64,000 nt of DNA from positions 2,480,001 through 2,544,000 of the forward strand of contig NZ_LT629788.1 in assembly GCF_900105805.1 (NCBI RefSeq), in the 5' to 3' direction. The stretch comes from Pseudomonas moraviensis. Its GTDB lineage: Bacteria > Pseudomonadota > Gammaproteobacteria > Pseudomonadales > Pseudomonadaceae. The position numbers and the translations under genes are program-made. Positions 36,628-46,178 of the stretch are shown here, one piece after another. Under the pieces are notes generated by a model. It ran no database searches. It had not been told where the DNA came from and saw only the letters and a list, made by a program, of their open reading frames with translations. The stretch's first letter is position 1. Each line of letters starts with the position of its first letter.

Positions 36628-37422
36628 ATGGGTTTTCTCGCCGGTAAGCGCGTACTGATCGTCGGTGTCGCCAGCAAGCTGTCCATCGCATCCGGCATCG
36701 CTGCCGCCATGCATCGCGAGGGCGCTGAGCTTGCCTTCACTTATCAGAACGACAAACTCAAGGGTCGCGTCGAAGAATTCGCACAAGGCTGGGGTTCGAG
36801 CCCTGAGCTGTGCTTCCCGTGCGACGTGGCCAGCGATGAAGAAATCGCCAAGGTCTTCGAAGAACTGAGCAAGAAGTGGGACGGCCTGGACTGCATCGTG
36901 CATTCCGTCGGCTTCGCACCGGGCGACCAACTGGACGGCGACTTCACCGAAGCCACCACCCGTGAAGGTTTCCGGATCGCTCACGACATCAGCGCCTACA
37001 GCTTCGTGGCGCTGGCCAAGGCCGGTCGCGAAATGATGAAAGGCCGCAACGGCAGCCTGCTGACCCTGTCGTACCTGGGCGCCGAGCGCACCATGCCGAA
37101 CTACAACGTGATGGGCATGGCCAAGGCTTCGCTGGAAGCCGGCGTCCGTTACCTGGCCGGTTCCCTGGGCCCGGACGGCACCCGCGTCAACTGCGTGTCG
37201 GCTGGCCCGATTCGCACCCTGGCCGCTTCCGGCATCAAGAACTTCCGCAAGATGCTGGCCGCCAACGAAGCGCAGACTCCGCTGCGCCGCAACGTCACCA
37301 TCGAAGAAGTCGGCAACGCCGGCGCCTTCCTGTGCTCCGACCTGGCGTCGGGCATCAGCGGTGAAATCATGTACGTCGACGGCGGTTTCAACACCACCGC
37401 CATGGGCAACATCGAAGAGTGA
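36628..37422 (+). CDS. fabI: Enoyl-ACP reductase (NADH), FabI
   Basis: A 264-residue short-chain dehydrogenase-type enzyme that reduces trans-2-enoyl-ACP in the last step of fatty-acid elongation. The active-site set is Tyr149, Tyr159 and Lys166 (SYLGAERTMPNYNVMGMAKA), matching the Y-x6-Y-x6-K pattern region of FabI. RVLIVGVASKLSIA binds the nucleotide; the family end GFNTTAMGN is present. AAGAGGAG precedes the start. It is the target of triclosan in other species. A terminator follows at 37441. Confidence 0.96.
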   Translation: MGFLAGKRVLIVGVASKLSIASGIAAAMHREGAELAFTYQNDKLKGRVEEFAQGWGSSPELCFPCDVASDEEIAKVFEELSKKWDGLDCIVHSVGFAPGDQLDGDFTEATTREGFRIAHDISAYSFVALAKAGREMMKGRNGSLLTLSYLGAERTMPNYNVMGMAKASLEAGVRYLAGSLGPDGTRVNCVSAGPIRTLAASGIKNFRKMLAANEAQTPLRRNVTIEEVGNAGAFLCSDLASGISGEIMYVDGGFNTTAMGNIEE

Positions 37423-37440
37423 TCTTCGTGTAGTCAGGAA

Positions 37441-37470
37441 AAACCCGCCGCATCCGGCGGGTTTTTTTAT
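37441..37470 (+). terminator. Rho-independent terminator of fabI
   Basis: ACCCGCCG and CGGCGGGT form a stem around a CATC loop, followed by a run of T, 19 bases after the fabI stop. Confidence 0.9.
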
Positions 37471-37571
37471 GCCTGCGGAAAAACTCATCGCACTACATAT
37501 GTACCGCCAGCCACCGCGCCCCTCCTTCGATACTCGTCGCTTGATGCTTATCAACCGCCTGGGAGGCGCAG

Positions 37572-40500
37572 ATGAACGACACACCGGTACATGTACAGAC
37601 GCTGATCCAGAACCTTATTGCCGAGTTGACTGAAGTCCCGGTGGTCACGCCCGAGACCCCGTCGCGCACCCTCGAAGTCCCCCGGGGCTGCCTGCTGCGC
37701 GAATGGATGGAGCTGTACTGGACAGCCCTCGAACGCCCGGAATTTCTCGACTGGGCCAGCCGTTTCCACATCGATCTGGATACGCTGCGTCTGAAGGGCG
37801 ACACACTGCAGGCGAGCACACAATCGAACGGCGCCACCCGCGTGCGTACATTCACCCTGGACGATGATTCCGGCTGGTGGCAAATGGCGCCCTTGCTGCT
37901 GTCGATCTCACAGCGCATCGATTCGTCAGGCCTGGGCCTGCCTTACATAGGTGGCAAGTCTGCCAACCCGCTCTACCGATTCCCTCGTGAAGTGGTCCTG
38001 GCGTTTTACGGCTATCCGGAACCGCAGAACCAGGCGCAGGCAAAAGTGATCGTCGCCGAGTTGAAGACCCGTGGCTTGCCCGCAATGGATGAGCAAGGCC
38101 TTACCACCTCAGCGGTTGTCAGCGAACGCAACGGGCAACTGGAGGATTTCCAGCGCATCGCGACGAAAATCGATGAGGTGGTAACCGACAGCGATCCGTT
38201 CGAGCAACGAGGTCTTGCCGATGCGCTGGTATCGCTCAAGTCCTCCTCCGCTTCCTCTACCTCCGCCGGTGCGGCGCTCAAAATCGGCGAGCTGTTGACG
38301 CGCTATGGCATGCCAGTTCCGGAGAATGCGGCCGACGCCCGGTCACTGGCGCAGGATTTGCGCCGGCACACATGGCCCGCGTTGCCCTATGTCAGTGATT
38401 ATGTGCAGACCGGCGACCCCATTCGCAGCTATCGCGAAAGTTTTGCCGATCTCGAAGACGGCAGGCATATCGTTCGGCGCCTGATAGCGCTGAGCTGGAA
38501 CAAGGCACCCACGGCCCGAATCGATTACGAGGAATTCAGCGAGCCCCATCCGGACTCTGCGCTGGCAGAGTGGATTGCGCTCGGCCAGCGTGGATTGCAG
38601 GTCTTGAGTGCCAACCCTGATTTTCAGACCATCCTGCGGCAGCAAGGCCTGCCCATCGACAGTCCACTGCTCTTGAGCGAATCCGGTCACGTCGGCACGG
38701 CCAGCCCGCAAGGCTGGGTAACGCTCACCGCACAGGTGGAAAAGCACTCGGATCTGAAACTCTATCGCGACCAGCTCAAAGCCAAGGCAAGCAAAGCTGG
38801 CGGGGTCTTGCGCTCGGACGGCAACGTCACGCTCGAGCAGATGCTGCGCTTCTACGATCTCCCTTTGCCGAAAACTGTCGAGCAAGCCCTCGCCCTGGCG
38901 AAATGGTACAGAGTCAATCTGCACATGAGTCCCGGGCTTATGAACCACTGGTACCTGTTAGGTCAGCCCTGGACTCAAACGGAGCGGTTCACGGCGCAAC
39001 AACGTCAAAGCATCATCGACACCACGCAATCTTATCTGCCCGAGGGCTCGCCGCCGTTGATCGATTACCTCAGTGAGGGAATCGACACCGATCTGCCGCT
39101 CAATACGCTCAAGGCAAAAGCCGACTACTTGATCGGTTGCATCCTGATCACGCCACGCGCCCGGACGCTGGGCAATCAATTAGTAAAGAGTTTGGGGGCA
39201 GCGGCGCACAAGAAACGCCTTCTGGCCACCAACCGCGACCGTCTGTTGCTCGCAGCATTGATTCTCAGCCTGGAGCCGAGCGCCGGCGAGGACTTGAACC
39301 GAATCGTCGCCCAGCGTCTGGAAGGCCATGATTTCTGGGGCGACAGTTATGAGGAAGTGCGCCGGTTCATCGATCGCCAGCCCCAACTCGTCGGGGTCAA
39401 GAACAAGACACTGGCGACCCACCTGTTACTGTCCGGGATAGCGCCGGAGTTTCTCATACGTGACATTCCGGGGTCACTTTCTTACATGAGTTGTCTGGAG
39501 TGGGTAAGGTTCAAGCAAGTCGTGCTGTATATCGAAAGCCGCCTGCCGGGCGTGGCACGCTTGATGACCTACGAGCAACTGAGCCAACTGACGAAAGGCC
39601 CGGCACCGGCGGACTTCTACACGTTTCTGCGCGAGGACTCCTGTGCCTCGGTCGTTGTCGACTGGGCGGTCGCAAGAGGTGCGATCCAGCGTGATGAGGA
39701 ATGCGCAGTGACCGTTTATGACAGCGCGACGCTGAAGCAGGCCGATGTGGTCTTTCGCAATCACAATCGTCTGCTATCGGGTTTTTATCGCCGGGCCTTC
39801 CTGTCGACAGCGCCTACGCCCGCCACTATTGCCCTGACGGATCTGCGCAAGGCCTTCGCTGATAACCCACACCTGACCGCGAAGGTGCTGTTCGTGCCTG
39901 CCTTGAACGCTGAAACATCGGTAACGCATTACTCCCTGAGCGATCTGCATATCGCCGGCAAGCTGACAGGCGACATGCAGGGATGGCAATCGAGCAATAA
40001 GCAGCTGCAATTGGCGCCCATGATTGCGTCGTTGCCCAGGCTGCACAACGTAGCCAGCTTCTTCCATGCGGCACTGACTGCGCGCTTGAAGCAAATGAAG
40101 GATGCGCATAGCGCGTTTCTGAAGGAGGCGTTCTGTCGTTTACCGTTCGCGCAACGAGTCGACATCGAGGACCACGAGCTGGAATTGCTTGCCGTGCGGC
40201 CGGTATCGGCTGCCACGGACAAGCCTGATGTCGCCAAAACCGCAGCGTTCGGCGTGCTGGCGCTGCTGCATGGCCGGCCTGCCAGGGTATTCGAGATCTT
40301 CACCTGCAGGGATGAAGTGGTGTTGCGCCGTGATATTGATATCAGCCTGCTCAAGCCATCGCTGGCAAAAGAAGCGGCGAAATCGCTGCCCCTCGATGCC
40401 GAAGCCTACCGACACGGTACCCTGCCCCGCGCAAATGCCACCTGCAAAGCATTTCTCACCCGCCTCGATATCCAAGGCGCACCGCTGGAGGAACAACCAC

Positions 40501-40694
40501 GCACCGCAGTGCCCGATACGTTTTCGTCGAACAAGGTCGACGCCATCGCCAGGACGGCAGTACGTCACCTGTTCGAAGCTTATGAAGCGAAAGCCTTGCA
40601 AGAGGCGCTCGTTGCACCTGATCTCAAGGATGCTGAAGCCTGCCACGAGAAATGGCTGGGGTTTTATCAGAAGCTGAGCCCACCGAAAAGCTGA
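37572..40694 (+). CDS. Very large hypothetical protein with three degenerate internal repeats
   Basis: A 1,040-residue protein I cannot place in a family. There is no signal peptide and no convincing membrane helix, so it should be cytoplasmic or released by a route without a cleaved signal. Three segments align with one another: about residues 139-168 (VVLAFYGYPEPQNQAQ), 240-269 (ELLTRYGMPVPENAAD) and 422-451 (QMLRFYDLPLPKTVEQ), each a hydrophobic pair, an aromatic Tyr, Pro-x-Pro, and an Ala/Gln-rich helix. A Ser/Ala-rich linker (SSSASSTSAGAA) precedes the second. GGGAGG lies ideally before the ATG, supporting expression. Codon use looks less GC-biased than fabI next door. It is a single gene, bounded by the fabI terminator and a repeat pair. 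An effector, toxin or regulator are all possible; none is shown. Confidence 0.85.
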   Translation: MNDTPVHVQTLIQNLIAELTEVPVVTPETPSRTLEVPRGCLLREWMELYWTALERPEFLDWASRFHIDLDTLRLKGDTLQASTQSNGATRVRTFTLDDDSGWWQMAPLLLSISQRIDSSGLGLPYIGGKSANPLYRFPREVVLAFYGYPEPQNQAQAKVIVAELKTRGLPAMDEQGLTTSAVVSERNGQLEDFQRIATKIDEVVTDSDPFEQRGLADALVSLKSSSASSTSAGAALKIGELLTRYGMPVPENAADARSLAQDLRRHTWPALPYVSDYVQTGDPIRSYRESFADLEDGRHIVRRLIALSWNKAPTARIDYEEFSEPHPDSALAEWIALGQRGLQVLSANPDFQTILRQQGLPIDSPLLLSESGHVGTASPQGWVTLTAQVEKHSDLKLYRDQLKAKASKAGGVLRSDGNVTLEQMLRFYDLPLPKTVEQALALAKWYRVNLHMSPGLMNHWYLLGQPWTQTERFTAQQRQSIIDTTQSYLPEGSPPLIDYLSEGIDTDLPLNTLKAKADYLIGCILITPRARTLGNQLVKSLGAAAHKKRLLATNRDRLLLAALILSLEPSAGEDLNRIVAQRLEGHDFWGDSYEEVRRFIDRQPQLVGVKNKTLATHLLLSGIAPEFLIRDIPGSLSYMSCLEWVRFKQVVLYIESRLPGVARLMTYEQLSQLTKGPAPADFYTFLREDSCASVVVDWAVARGAIQRDEECAVTVYDSATLKQADVVFRNHNRLLSGFYRRAFLSTAPTPATIALTDLRKAFADNPHLTAKVLFVPALNAETSVTHYSLSDLHIAGKLTGDMQGWQSSNKQLQLAPMIASLPRLHNVASFFHAALTARLKQMKDAHSAFLKEAFCRLPFAQRVDIEDHELELLAVRPVSAATDKPDVAKTAAFGVLALLHGRPARVFEIFTCRDEVVLRRDIDISLLKPSLAKEAAKSLPLDAEAYRHGTLPRANATCKAFLTRLDIQGAPLEEQPRTAVPDTFSSNKVDAIARTAVRHLFEAYEAKALQEALVAPDLKDAEACHEKWLGFYQKLSPPKS

Positions 40695-40732
40695 GTCCTG
40701 GCGGGCATTGCGGAAACTCAACACCAGCAAAT

Positions 40733-40824
40733 CCTGTAGGAGTGAGCCCGCTCGCGATAGCGTTCTGTCTGTGACTGCAACGCTGCCTGACACACCGCTA
40801 TCGCGATCAGGTTCACTCCGACAG
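40733..40824. repeat. Inverted pair of REP-like repeats
   Basis: GTAGGAGTGAGCCCGCTCGC and a diverged complement arm (CGCGATCAGGTTCACTCC) lie between the convergent ends of the large hypothetical gene and the GGDEF gene. Confidence 0.78.
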
Positions 40825-40840
40825 ATGAATTGCGCCCGCG

Positions 40841-41809
40841 CTAACAGCCTTTCAACGCCTGCTTGTGCGCATACATCGCGCCATCCGCATCGGCCAGCAG
40901 CCGGTCCACGGTTTCGTGTCGCGCGGGATCGTATTCGATCTGGCCGACGCTGAAGCGAATCGCATAACCGCGGTGCAGCGTGGCGTTGCGCTCTTCAAGG
41001 ATTTCCTTGAGCCGCGCCATGATACGCGTGGTTTCGACGTGACTCGATCCGGTCAGCAACGCGACGAACTCATCGCCACCCAGGCGCCCGACCACATCGC
41101 TTTCGCGAAAGGCAATGCGCAACACATCGGCGAAGGTTTTCAGCGCGCTGTCGCCTTCGGCATGGCCATACAGGTCATTGATCTGCTTGAAGTCATTCAG
41201 GTCGAAAAACAGCAGCGTCGCCGGCCGGTTCAGACGCACACAGGCATCCAGCGCATGCTGGGCCAGTTGCTTGAAACCGCGGCGATTGGACAGCAACGTC
41301 AACTCATCCATGCTCGCCATTTGCACCGCCGTCAGCTCTTGCTCGGCCATCTCCGCGAGGTCGCGCAACAAGGCGCGCTCCTCGTCGTCGAGGTTGCGGG
41401 GTTTGGTATCGATCAGGCACAACGTGCCCAACTTGTTGCCGTCCGGCACGGTCAGCGGATAACCGGCGTAAAAGCGAATATTCGGGGCGCCGGTGACCAG
41501 CGGATTGTCATGAAAACGCAGATCTTCCCGCGCATCGGGCACCAGCATCAGTTCGTTCTGCAAAATCGCATGGCCGCAGAACGAGACATCGCGCGACGTC
41601 TCGCTGACATCCAGCCCCACACAGGACTTGAACCACTGGCGATCCTTGTCGATCAGCGTGACCAGAGCAATCGGCACATTGAACAAGCGCTTGGCCAGAC
41701 GCGTCAGGCGATCGAAACGCTCTTCAGGCGCCGCGTCGAGGTTGAGGCCGTGCAGCGCGTCGATCCGTGCAGCTTCATTGGCAGGTTTTCCGGGCACCAG
41801 CATGCGCAC
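40841..41809 (-). CDS. GAF-GGDEF diguanylate cyclase
   Basis: A 322-residue cytoplasmic protein. Residues ~30-160 are a GAF sensor domain (ALVTLIDKDRQWFKSCVGLD, YAGYPLTVPDGNKLGTLCLID), and ~165-320 a GGDEF domain with MDELTLLSNRRGF, LFFDLNDFKQINDLYGHAEG and an intact active site RLGGDEF. It should make cyclic di-GMP in response to a small ligand or redox signal sensed by the GAF domain. No RxxD inhibitory site is seen at the usual position (ESDVVGRLGGDEF), so product inhibition may be weak. It stands alone, beside the haem protein gene on the same strand. Confidence 0.93.
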   Translation of the reverse strand: MRMLVPGKPANEAARIDALHGLNLDAAPEERFDRLTRLAKRLFNVPIALVTLIDKDRQWFKSCVGLDVSETSRDVSFCGHAILQNELMLVPDAREDLRFHDNPLVTGAPNIRFYAGYPLTVPDGNKLGTLCLIDTKPRNLDDEERALLRDLAEMAEQELTAVQMASMDELTLLSNRRGFKQLAQHALDACVRLNRPATLLFFDLNDFKQINDLYGHAEGDSALKTFADVLRIAFRESDVVGRLGGDEFVALLTGSSHVETTRIMARLKEILEERNATLHRGYAIRFSVGQIEYDPARHETVDRLLADADGAMYAHKQALKGC

Positions 41810-41857
41810 ACTCCGTAGACAGACTTGCCCTCAGCGTAGCGCTAAATCGCTGAGGCT

Positions 41858-42436
41858 TCACATTTGCGCCACCGGACACGGTCCGCCGGCATCGGCCCAG
41901 AGCTTGAATTGCTCGACGAAAATATCGTGCGGCACCGGCACCGGTGCGCGCCCTGCTCCGGGATTCCAGCCCCAGAGCACCAGTTTGTCTTCGCTGACGT
42001 GTTTTAACAGGGCGGCGAAATCGCGATCGCCGTTGCTCGCGCGGTCCTTGATCATCGCGCAGAGCTTGTCCGAGGGCAGGCCAATCCAGGCCATTTTGTG
42101 TGCCGCCGGTGGCAGGCTCCAGTGCGGCGCGCCTGGCGGTGCATGGGGGCCGTAACTGGCCGGCGGATTGCTTTCGGCATGGCAGGTGGCGCAAGGCAAA
42201 CCGGCGGCGCCCTTGCCGTCCATGCCGCGCACCACATTCATCGCGTGAGGGAGACCGGCGTCGAACTGCAACGGCGAATCGCCGGGAATGTGACAGTTCT
42301 GGCAGCGCGGGCTCTGGAAGACTTTCTGCACCGTGCCGAACGCTTTCAATGCCTGCTGATCCTCGGCAAACAGGTCCGAGGCGTAGCCACCAAGGCCCAG
42401 TAAAACGACGGTGCCCAACACCAGATGTCGTTTCAT
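41858..42436 (-). CDS. Secreted dihaem cytochrome c linked to a molybdenum hydroxylase
   Basis: A 192-residue periplasmic protein: a signal peptide ends near SDLFA and two haem-attachment motifs follow, CQNCH and CATCH. Its start lies one base after the stop of the molybdopterin subunit, so it is the electron acceptor of that enzyme by context. A CCTCAGCG/CGCTGAGG inverted repeat at 41829-41855 follows the stop but has no T run, so it is at best a weak terminator. The sequence between haem motifs does not match a standard monohaem class. Confidence 0.85.
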   Translation of the reverse strand: MKRHLVLGTVVLLGLGGYASDLFAEDQQALKAFGTVQKVFQSPRCQNCHIPGDSPLQFDAGLPHAMNVVRGMDGKGAAGLPCATCHAESNPPASYGPHAPPGAPHWSLPPAAHKMAWIGLPSDKLCAMIKDRASNGDRDFAALLKHVSEDKLVLWGWNPGAGRAPVPVPHDIFVEQFKLWADAGGPCPVAQM

Positions 42437-42437
42437 C

Positions 42438-44600
42438 TCACACCCCCGACAGTTGCAGTGGCAGTTCGCGCAGACGTTGCCCGGTCAGGGCAAACACCGC
42501 GTTGGCCACCGCCGGCGCGGTCGGTGGCACGCCGGGCTCGCCGATGCCGCCGGGTTTTTCGCTGCTGGGGACGATGTGCACTTCGACCACCGGCATTTCG
42601 TTGAGCCGCAACACCTGATAATCGTGGTAGTTGGACTGCACGACGCCGCCGTCCTTCACGGTGAGCTTGCTGTGCAGGGCCATGCCGAGGCCGAAGGTGA
42701 TGCACGATTCCATCTGCGCGGCGATGCTCTGCGGATTCACTGCAATGCCGCAGTCCACCGCGCACACCACCCGATGCACGCGGATCGCCAGATTGTCCTG
42801 CGACACCTCGGCAACCTGCGCCACGTAGCTGCCGAACGACTCGTGCACCGCCACGCCGAGGGCATGTCCGGCGGGTAGCGCCGCGCCCCAGTTGGCCTTC
42901 TCCACCGCCAGGTTGAGCACGCCGAGATGCCGCGGATGCGCCTTGAGCAGCGTTCGCCGGTACTCCACCGGATCCTTGCCTGCCGCCGTGGCCAGTTCAT
43001 CGATCAGCGATTCCATGACGAACCCCGTGTGGGTGTGGCCCACCGAACGCAGCCACAGCACGTTGATGCCGGTCTGCGGCGAATGCAGGTCGACCTGGTG
43101 ATGAGGCAGATCCTTGATGTACGGACTGTCAGCCACACCCTCGACCGAGGTCGCATCGATGCCATTCTTGACCATTGCCGCCTCGAGCATCGTTCCGGTC
43201 ATGATCGATTGCCCGACCAGCACATGCTGCCAGCTCAGCGGCAGGCCATCGGCACCCAGCCCGACCTGAGCCTTGTGCAAGTACATCGAGCGGTAATAGC
43301 CGCCGCGAATGTCATCCTCGCGCGCCCACACGGTTTTCACCGGCAGGCCTGCCGCTTTGGCGACTTGCACGGCTTCGGCGACGAAGTCCGAGGTCGGATT
43401 GGCGCGGCGACCGAAGCCACCGCCGAGGAATTCCGTGTGAATCTCGACCTGCTCAGGCTTGAGCCCGGTGATCTTGCTGGCGACCATCTGGTCGAGGGTC
43501 TGGAACTGCGTGCCGGTCCAGATTTCGCACTTGCCGGCGCTGATCTTCACCGTGCAATTGAGCGGTTCCATCGGCGCGTGGGCCAGATACGGCACGCTGT
43601 ACTCGACCTCGATTTTCTTCGCTGCCTTGGCGAAATTGGCCTTGGCGTCCCCCGCCTGCGTGGCGGAAGTGCCCGGGGTCGCCGCCAGTTTGCGGAAGCT
43701 TTCCAGCAGTTTTTCGCTGCTCATGTCGGCCAGCGGGCCCAAATCCCAATTGACCTTCAGCGCATCGCGCCCCAGCTTCGCCGCCCAGAAATGCTCGGCC
43801 ACCACCGCCACCCCGCTGGGCACCTGCAGCACCTTGTGCACACCGGGAATCGCCAGCGCTGCGGCGCCTTCGAAGGATTTGACCGTGGCGCCGAACACCG
43901 GCGCGCGGGCGACCATCGCGGTCATCAGGCCCTCGAACTGCACATCCATGCCGAACTTGGCGCGGCCGGTGATTTTTTCCGGGGTGTCGAGACGTTTGGT
44001 CGGTTTGCCGATGACCTTCCAGTCCTTGGCCTCCTTGAAGGTGATGGTTTTCGGATCCGGCACCGGCAGCTGCCCGGCGGCATCGGCCAGTTCGCCATAG
44101 GTCGCGCGCTGGTCCCCGGCGATCACCACGCCGGACTCAGTGCGAATCGTCGAAGGCGCGACGTCGAAGCGTTTCGCCGCCGCTTCCACCAGCATCTGCC
44201 GCGCCGTCGCCCCGGCCAGTCGGTAGCGGTCGAATTCCATCAAGGTCGAGGTTGAGCCACCGGTGATCTGCATGCCGCCGAACGCCGGCAAACCGTAATC
44301 CGCCGCCGAGGCTGGCGAGTGCTCGACGCGAATTTTCGACCAATCGGCGTCCAGTTCCTCGGCAATCAGCATGGTCAGGCCGGTCCAGATGCCCTGGCCC
44401 ATTTCCGAATGGCCCAGCAGCACCGTAACGCTGTTGTCCGCCGCGATGCGCAGGAACGCATTGGGCGCGAATGTCTTGTTCTGATCCTCTGCTGCGCGGG
44501 CGAAGCGATTGGCCCCGGGCACCACAAACGCCACCATCAGGCCGCCACCCAACACGGCACTGCCCTTGAGAAACCCCCGACGCGATACCGGACTGTTCAT
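42438..44600 (-). CDS. Molybdopterin-binding subunit of an aldehyde/isoquinoline-type oxidoreductase
   Basis: A 720-residue large subunit of the xanthine-oxidase superfamily, closest in layout to IorB of isoquinoline 1-oxidoreductase. The N-terminus SRRGFLKGSAVLGGG is a twin-arginine export signal, so the enzyme acts in the periplasm. GHSEMGQGIWTGL and LGGGFGRRANPTSDF are cofactor-binding regions, and GEPGVPPTAPAVANAVFA near the C-terminus contains the expected active-site glutamate. Family members oxidise aldehydes or N-heterocycles; the substrate is unknown. It is encoded between the 2Fe-2S subunit and the dihaem cytochrome. Confidence 0.92.
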   Translation of the reverse strand: MNSPVSRRGFLKGSAVLGGGLMVAFVVPGANRFARAAEDQNKTFAPNAFLRIAADNSVTVLLGHSEMGQGIWTGLTMLIAEELDADWSKIRVEHSPASAADYGLPAFGGMQITGGSTSTLMEFDRYRLAGATARQMLVEAAAKRFDVAPSTIRTESGVVIAGDQRATYGELADAAGQLPVPDPKTITFKEAKDWKVIGKPTKRLDTPEKITGRAKFGMDVQFEGLMTAMVARAPVFGATVKSFEGAAALAIPGVHKVLQVPSGVAVVAEHFWAAKLGRDALKVNWDLGPLADMSSEKLLESFRKLAATPGTSATQAGDAKANFAKAAKKIEVEYSVPYLAHAPMEPLNCTVKISAGKCEIWTGTQFQTLDQMVASKITGLKPEQVEIHTEFLGGGFGRRANPTSDFVAEAVQVAKAAGLPVKTVWAREDDIRGGYYRSMYLHKAQVGLGADGLPLSWQHVLVGQSIMTGTMLEAAMVKNGIDATSVEGVADSPYIKDLPHHQVDLHSPQTGINVLWLRSVGHTHTGFVMESLIDELATAAGKDPVEYRRTLLKAHPRHLGVLNLAVEKANWGAALPAGHALGVAVHESFGSYVAQVAEVSQDNLAIRVHRVVCAVDCGIAVNPQSIAAQMESCITFGLGMALHSKLTVKDGGVVQSNYHDYQVLRLNEMPVVEVHIVPSSEKPGGIGEPGVPPTAPAVANAVFALTGQRLRELPLQLSGV

Positions 44601-44622
44601 CGTCTATCTCCCACAGAATGAA

Positions 44623-45078
44623 TCAGCCGATTTCGGCGGCGCGTTTGACCGCTGCGCGAATGCGCGGATAGGTGCCGCAGCGGCAGATATTGCCGGAGAG
44701 CGCCTGATCGATATCGCTGTCGGTGGGGTTGGGAATTTTCGCCAGCAACGCGGCGGCGGACATGATCTGCCCGGACTGGCAGTAACCGCACTGGACCACG
44801 TCGAGTTCCGCCCATGCCTGCTGCACCGGGTGCGAACCATCGGTGGACAAGCCTTCGATGGTGAGGATTTTCTGCCCGTGGGCGACGGCAGTCGCCGGGG
44901 TGATACAGGAGCGTAATGGTGCGCCGTCAACGTGCACGGTGCACGCGCCGCACTGGGCCATGCCACAGCCGAACTTGGTGCCGGTCAGGTGCGCGACATC
45001 GCGCAGAACCCAGAGCAGCGGCATGTCGGCGGGGACTTCGAGCTCCTGATCCTTGCCATTGATATTCAGGGTCAGCAT
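44623..45078 (-). CDS. 2Fe-2S subunit of an aldehyde/isoquinoline-type oxidoreductase
   Basis: A 151-residue small subunit (IorA-like). The plant-type ferredoxin cluster cysteines are in KFGCGMAQCGACTVHVDG and SCITP, and the second cluster domain has QCGYCQSGQIMSAAALL and GNICRCGTYPRIRAAV. It passes electrons from the molybdenum centre onwards. It has no signal of its own and is probably exported with the large subunit. It is the first gene of the three-gene operon; 22 bases separate it from the large-subunit gene. The promoter should lie in the 248-base gap to 45327. Confidence 0.93.
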   Translation of the reverse strand: MLTLNINGKDQELEVPADMPLLWVLRDVAHLTGTKFGCGMAQCGACTVHVDGAPLRSCITPATAVAHGQKILTIEGLSTDGSHPVQQAWAELDVVQCGYCQSGQIMSAAALLAKIPNPTDSDIDQALSGNICRCGTYPRIRAAVKRAAEIG

Positions 45079-45326
45079 CGGGTGATTTCCTCAGGCTTAC
45101 GGTGTTGCGCAGGGGCGTCGCTGTGGCCGCAGAAACCTGCGCACGCCCGCGCTTATCCCTTTCAGCAAAGCCTAAATTACGCTCGAAGCCAGACGTTGTG
45201 ACCAGCGGTCATGCAGACCGTGGCGTTGCTCCTACAGTTGATAACGGCTCGCACTGAGTCGTCGTATCTCTGCGCAACCGGTCCGCGAGCCTCGCGGTTG
45301 TCCATCACAGGTCAGGAGTAACGAAT

Positions 45327-46157
45327 ATGGGCTTTGTCACCACTCGAGACGGCGTCGACATCTTCTACAAGGACTGGGGCCCGCGCGACGCCCCGGTGAT
45401 CCACTTCCACCATGGCTGGCCGCTCAGCTCGGACGACTGGGACGCGCAGATGCTGTTTTTTCTCGCGCAGGGCTTTCGGGTGATTGCCCATGATCGGCGG
45501 GGACACGGGCGCTCAAGTCAGGTCTGGGACGGCCACGACATGGACCACTACGCCGACGATGTGCTGGCGGTGGTCAATCATCTGGGTACGAGCAACGTTG
45601 TCCACGTCGGCCATTCCACCGGCGGCGGCGAGGTCATCCATTACATCGCCCGGCATGGTCAGGACAAGGTCAGCAAAGCGGTGTTGATCAGCGCCGTACC
45701 ACCGTTGATGGTGCAGACCGAAAGCAACCCGGGTGGCTTGCCGAAATCGGTGTTCGACGGCTTTCAGGCGCAGTTGGCGGCGAATCGCGCGCAGTTTTAT
45801 CGCGATGTGCCGAGCGGGCCTTTTTATGGCTATAACCGCCCCGGGGCCGAGCCGTCGGAAGGGATCATCGCCAACTGGTGGCGGCAAGGCATGATCGGCG
45901 GCGCCAAGGCGCACTACGACGGCATCGTCGCCTTTTCGCAAACCGACTTCACCGAGGATCTGAAAAAAGTCACGGTGCCGGTTCTGGTGATGCATGGCGA
46001 GGACGACCAGATCGTGCCTTATGCCAACTCCGGACCGTTGTCGGCGAAACTGCTGCCCAACGGCACGCTGAAGTCGTATCCGGGTTTTCCGCATGGCATG
46101 CCGACGACGCAGGCTGAGACCATCAATGCGGATTTGCTGGCGTTTATCCGCGGGTAA
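45327..46157 (+). CDS. Alpha/beta-hydrolase (non-haem chloroperoxidase/esterase type)
   Basis: A 276-residue alpha/beta-hydrolase of the perhydrolase group. The catalytic triad is visible: Ser in VVHVGHSTGGGEV, Asp in VMHGEDDQIVPY, and His in YPGFPHGMPTTQ. The oxyanion region HFHHGWPLSSDDWDAQ is typical. Such enzymes hydrolyse esters and can make peracids from peroxide and acetate; the physiological substrate is unknown. CAGGAG lies before the ATG. It is divergent from the molybdenum hydroxylase operon. Confidence 0.88.
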   Translation: MGFVTTRDGVDIFYKDWGPRDAPVIHFHHGWPLSSDDWDAQMLFFLAQGFRVIAHDRRGHGRSSQVWDGHDMDHYADDVLAVVNHLGTSNVVHVGHSTGGGEVIHYIARHGQDKVSKAVLISAVPPLMVQTESNPGGLPKSVFDGFQAQLAANRAQFYRDVPSGPFYGYNRPGAEPSEGIIANWWRQGMIGGAKAHYDGIVAFSQTDFTEDLKKVTVPVLVMHGEDDQIVPYANSGPLSAKLLPNGTLKSYPGFPHGMPTTQAETINADLLAFIRG

Positions 46158-46178
46158 TATCACGAACGTACGCGCTCC

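Noticed and set aside
42436..42438. Frameshift between the molybdopterin subunit and the cytochrome
   Set aside because: Both proteins are complete, with their own start, signal peptide and stop; the one-base gap is simple close packing.
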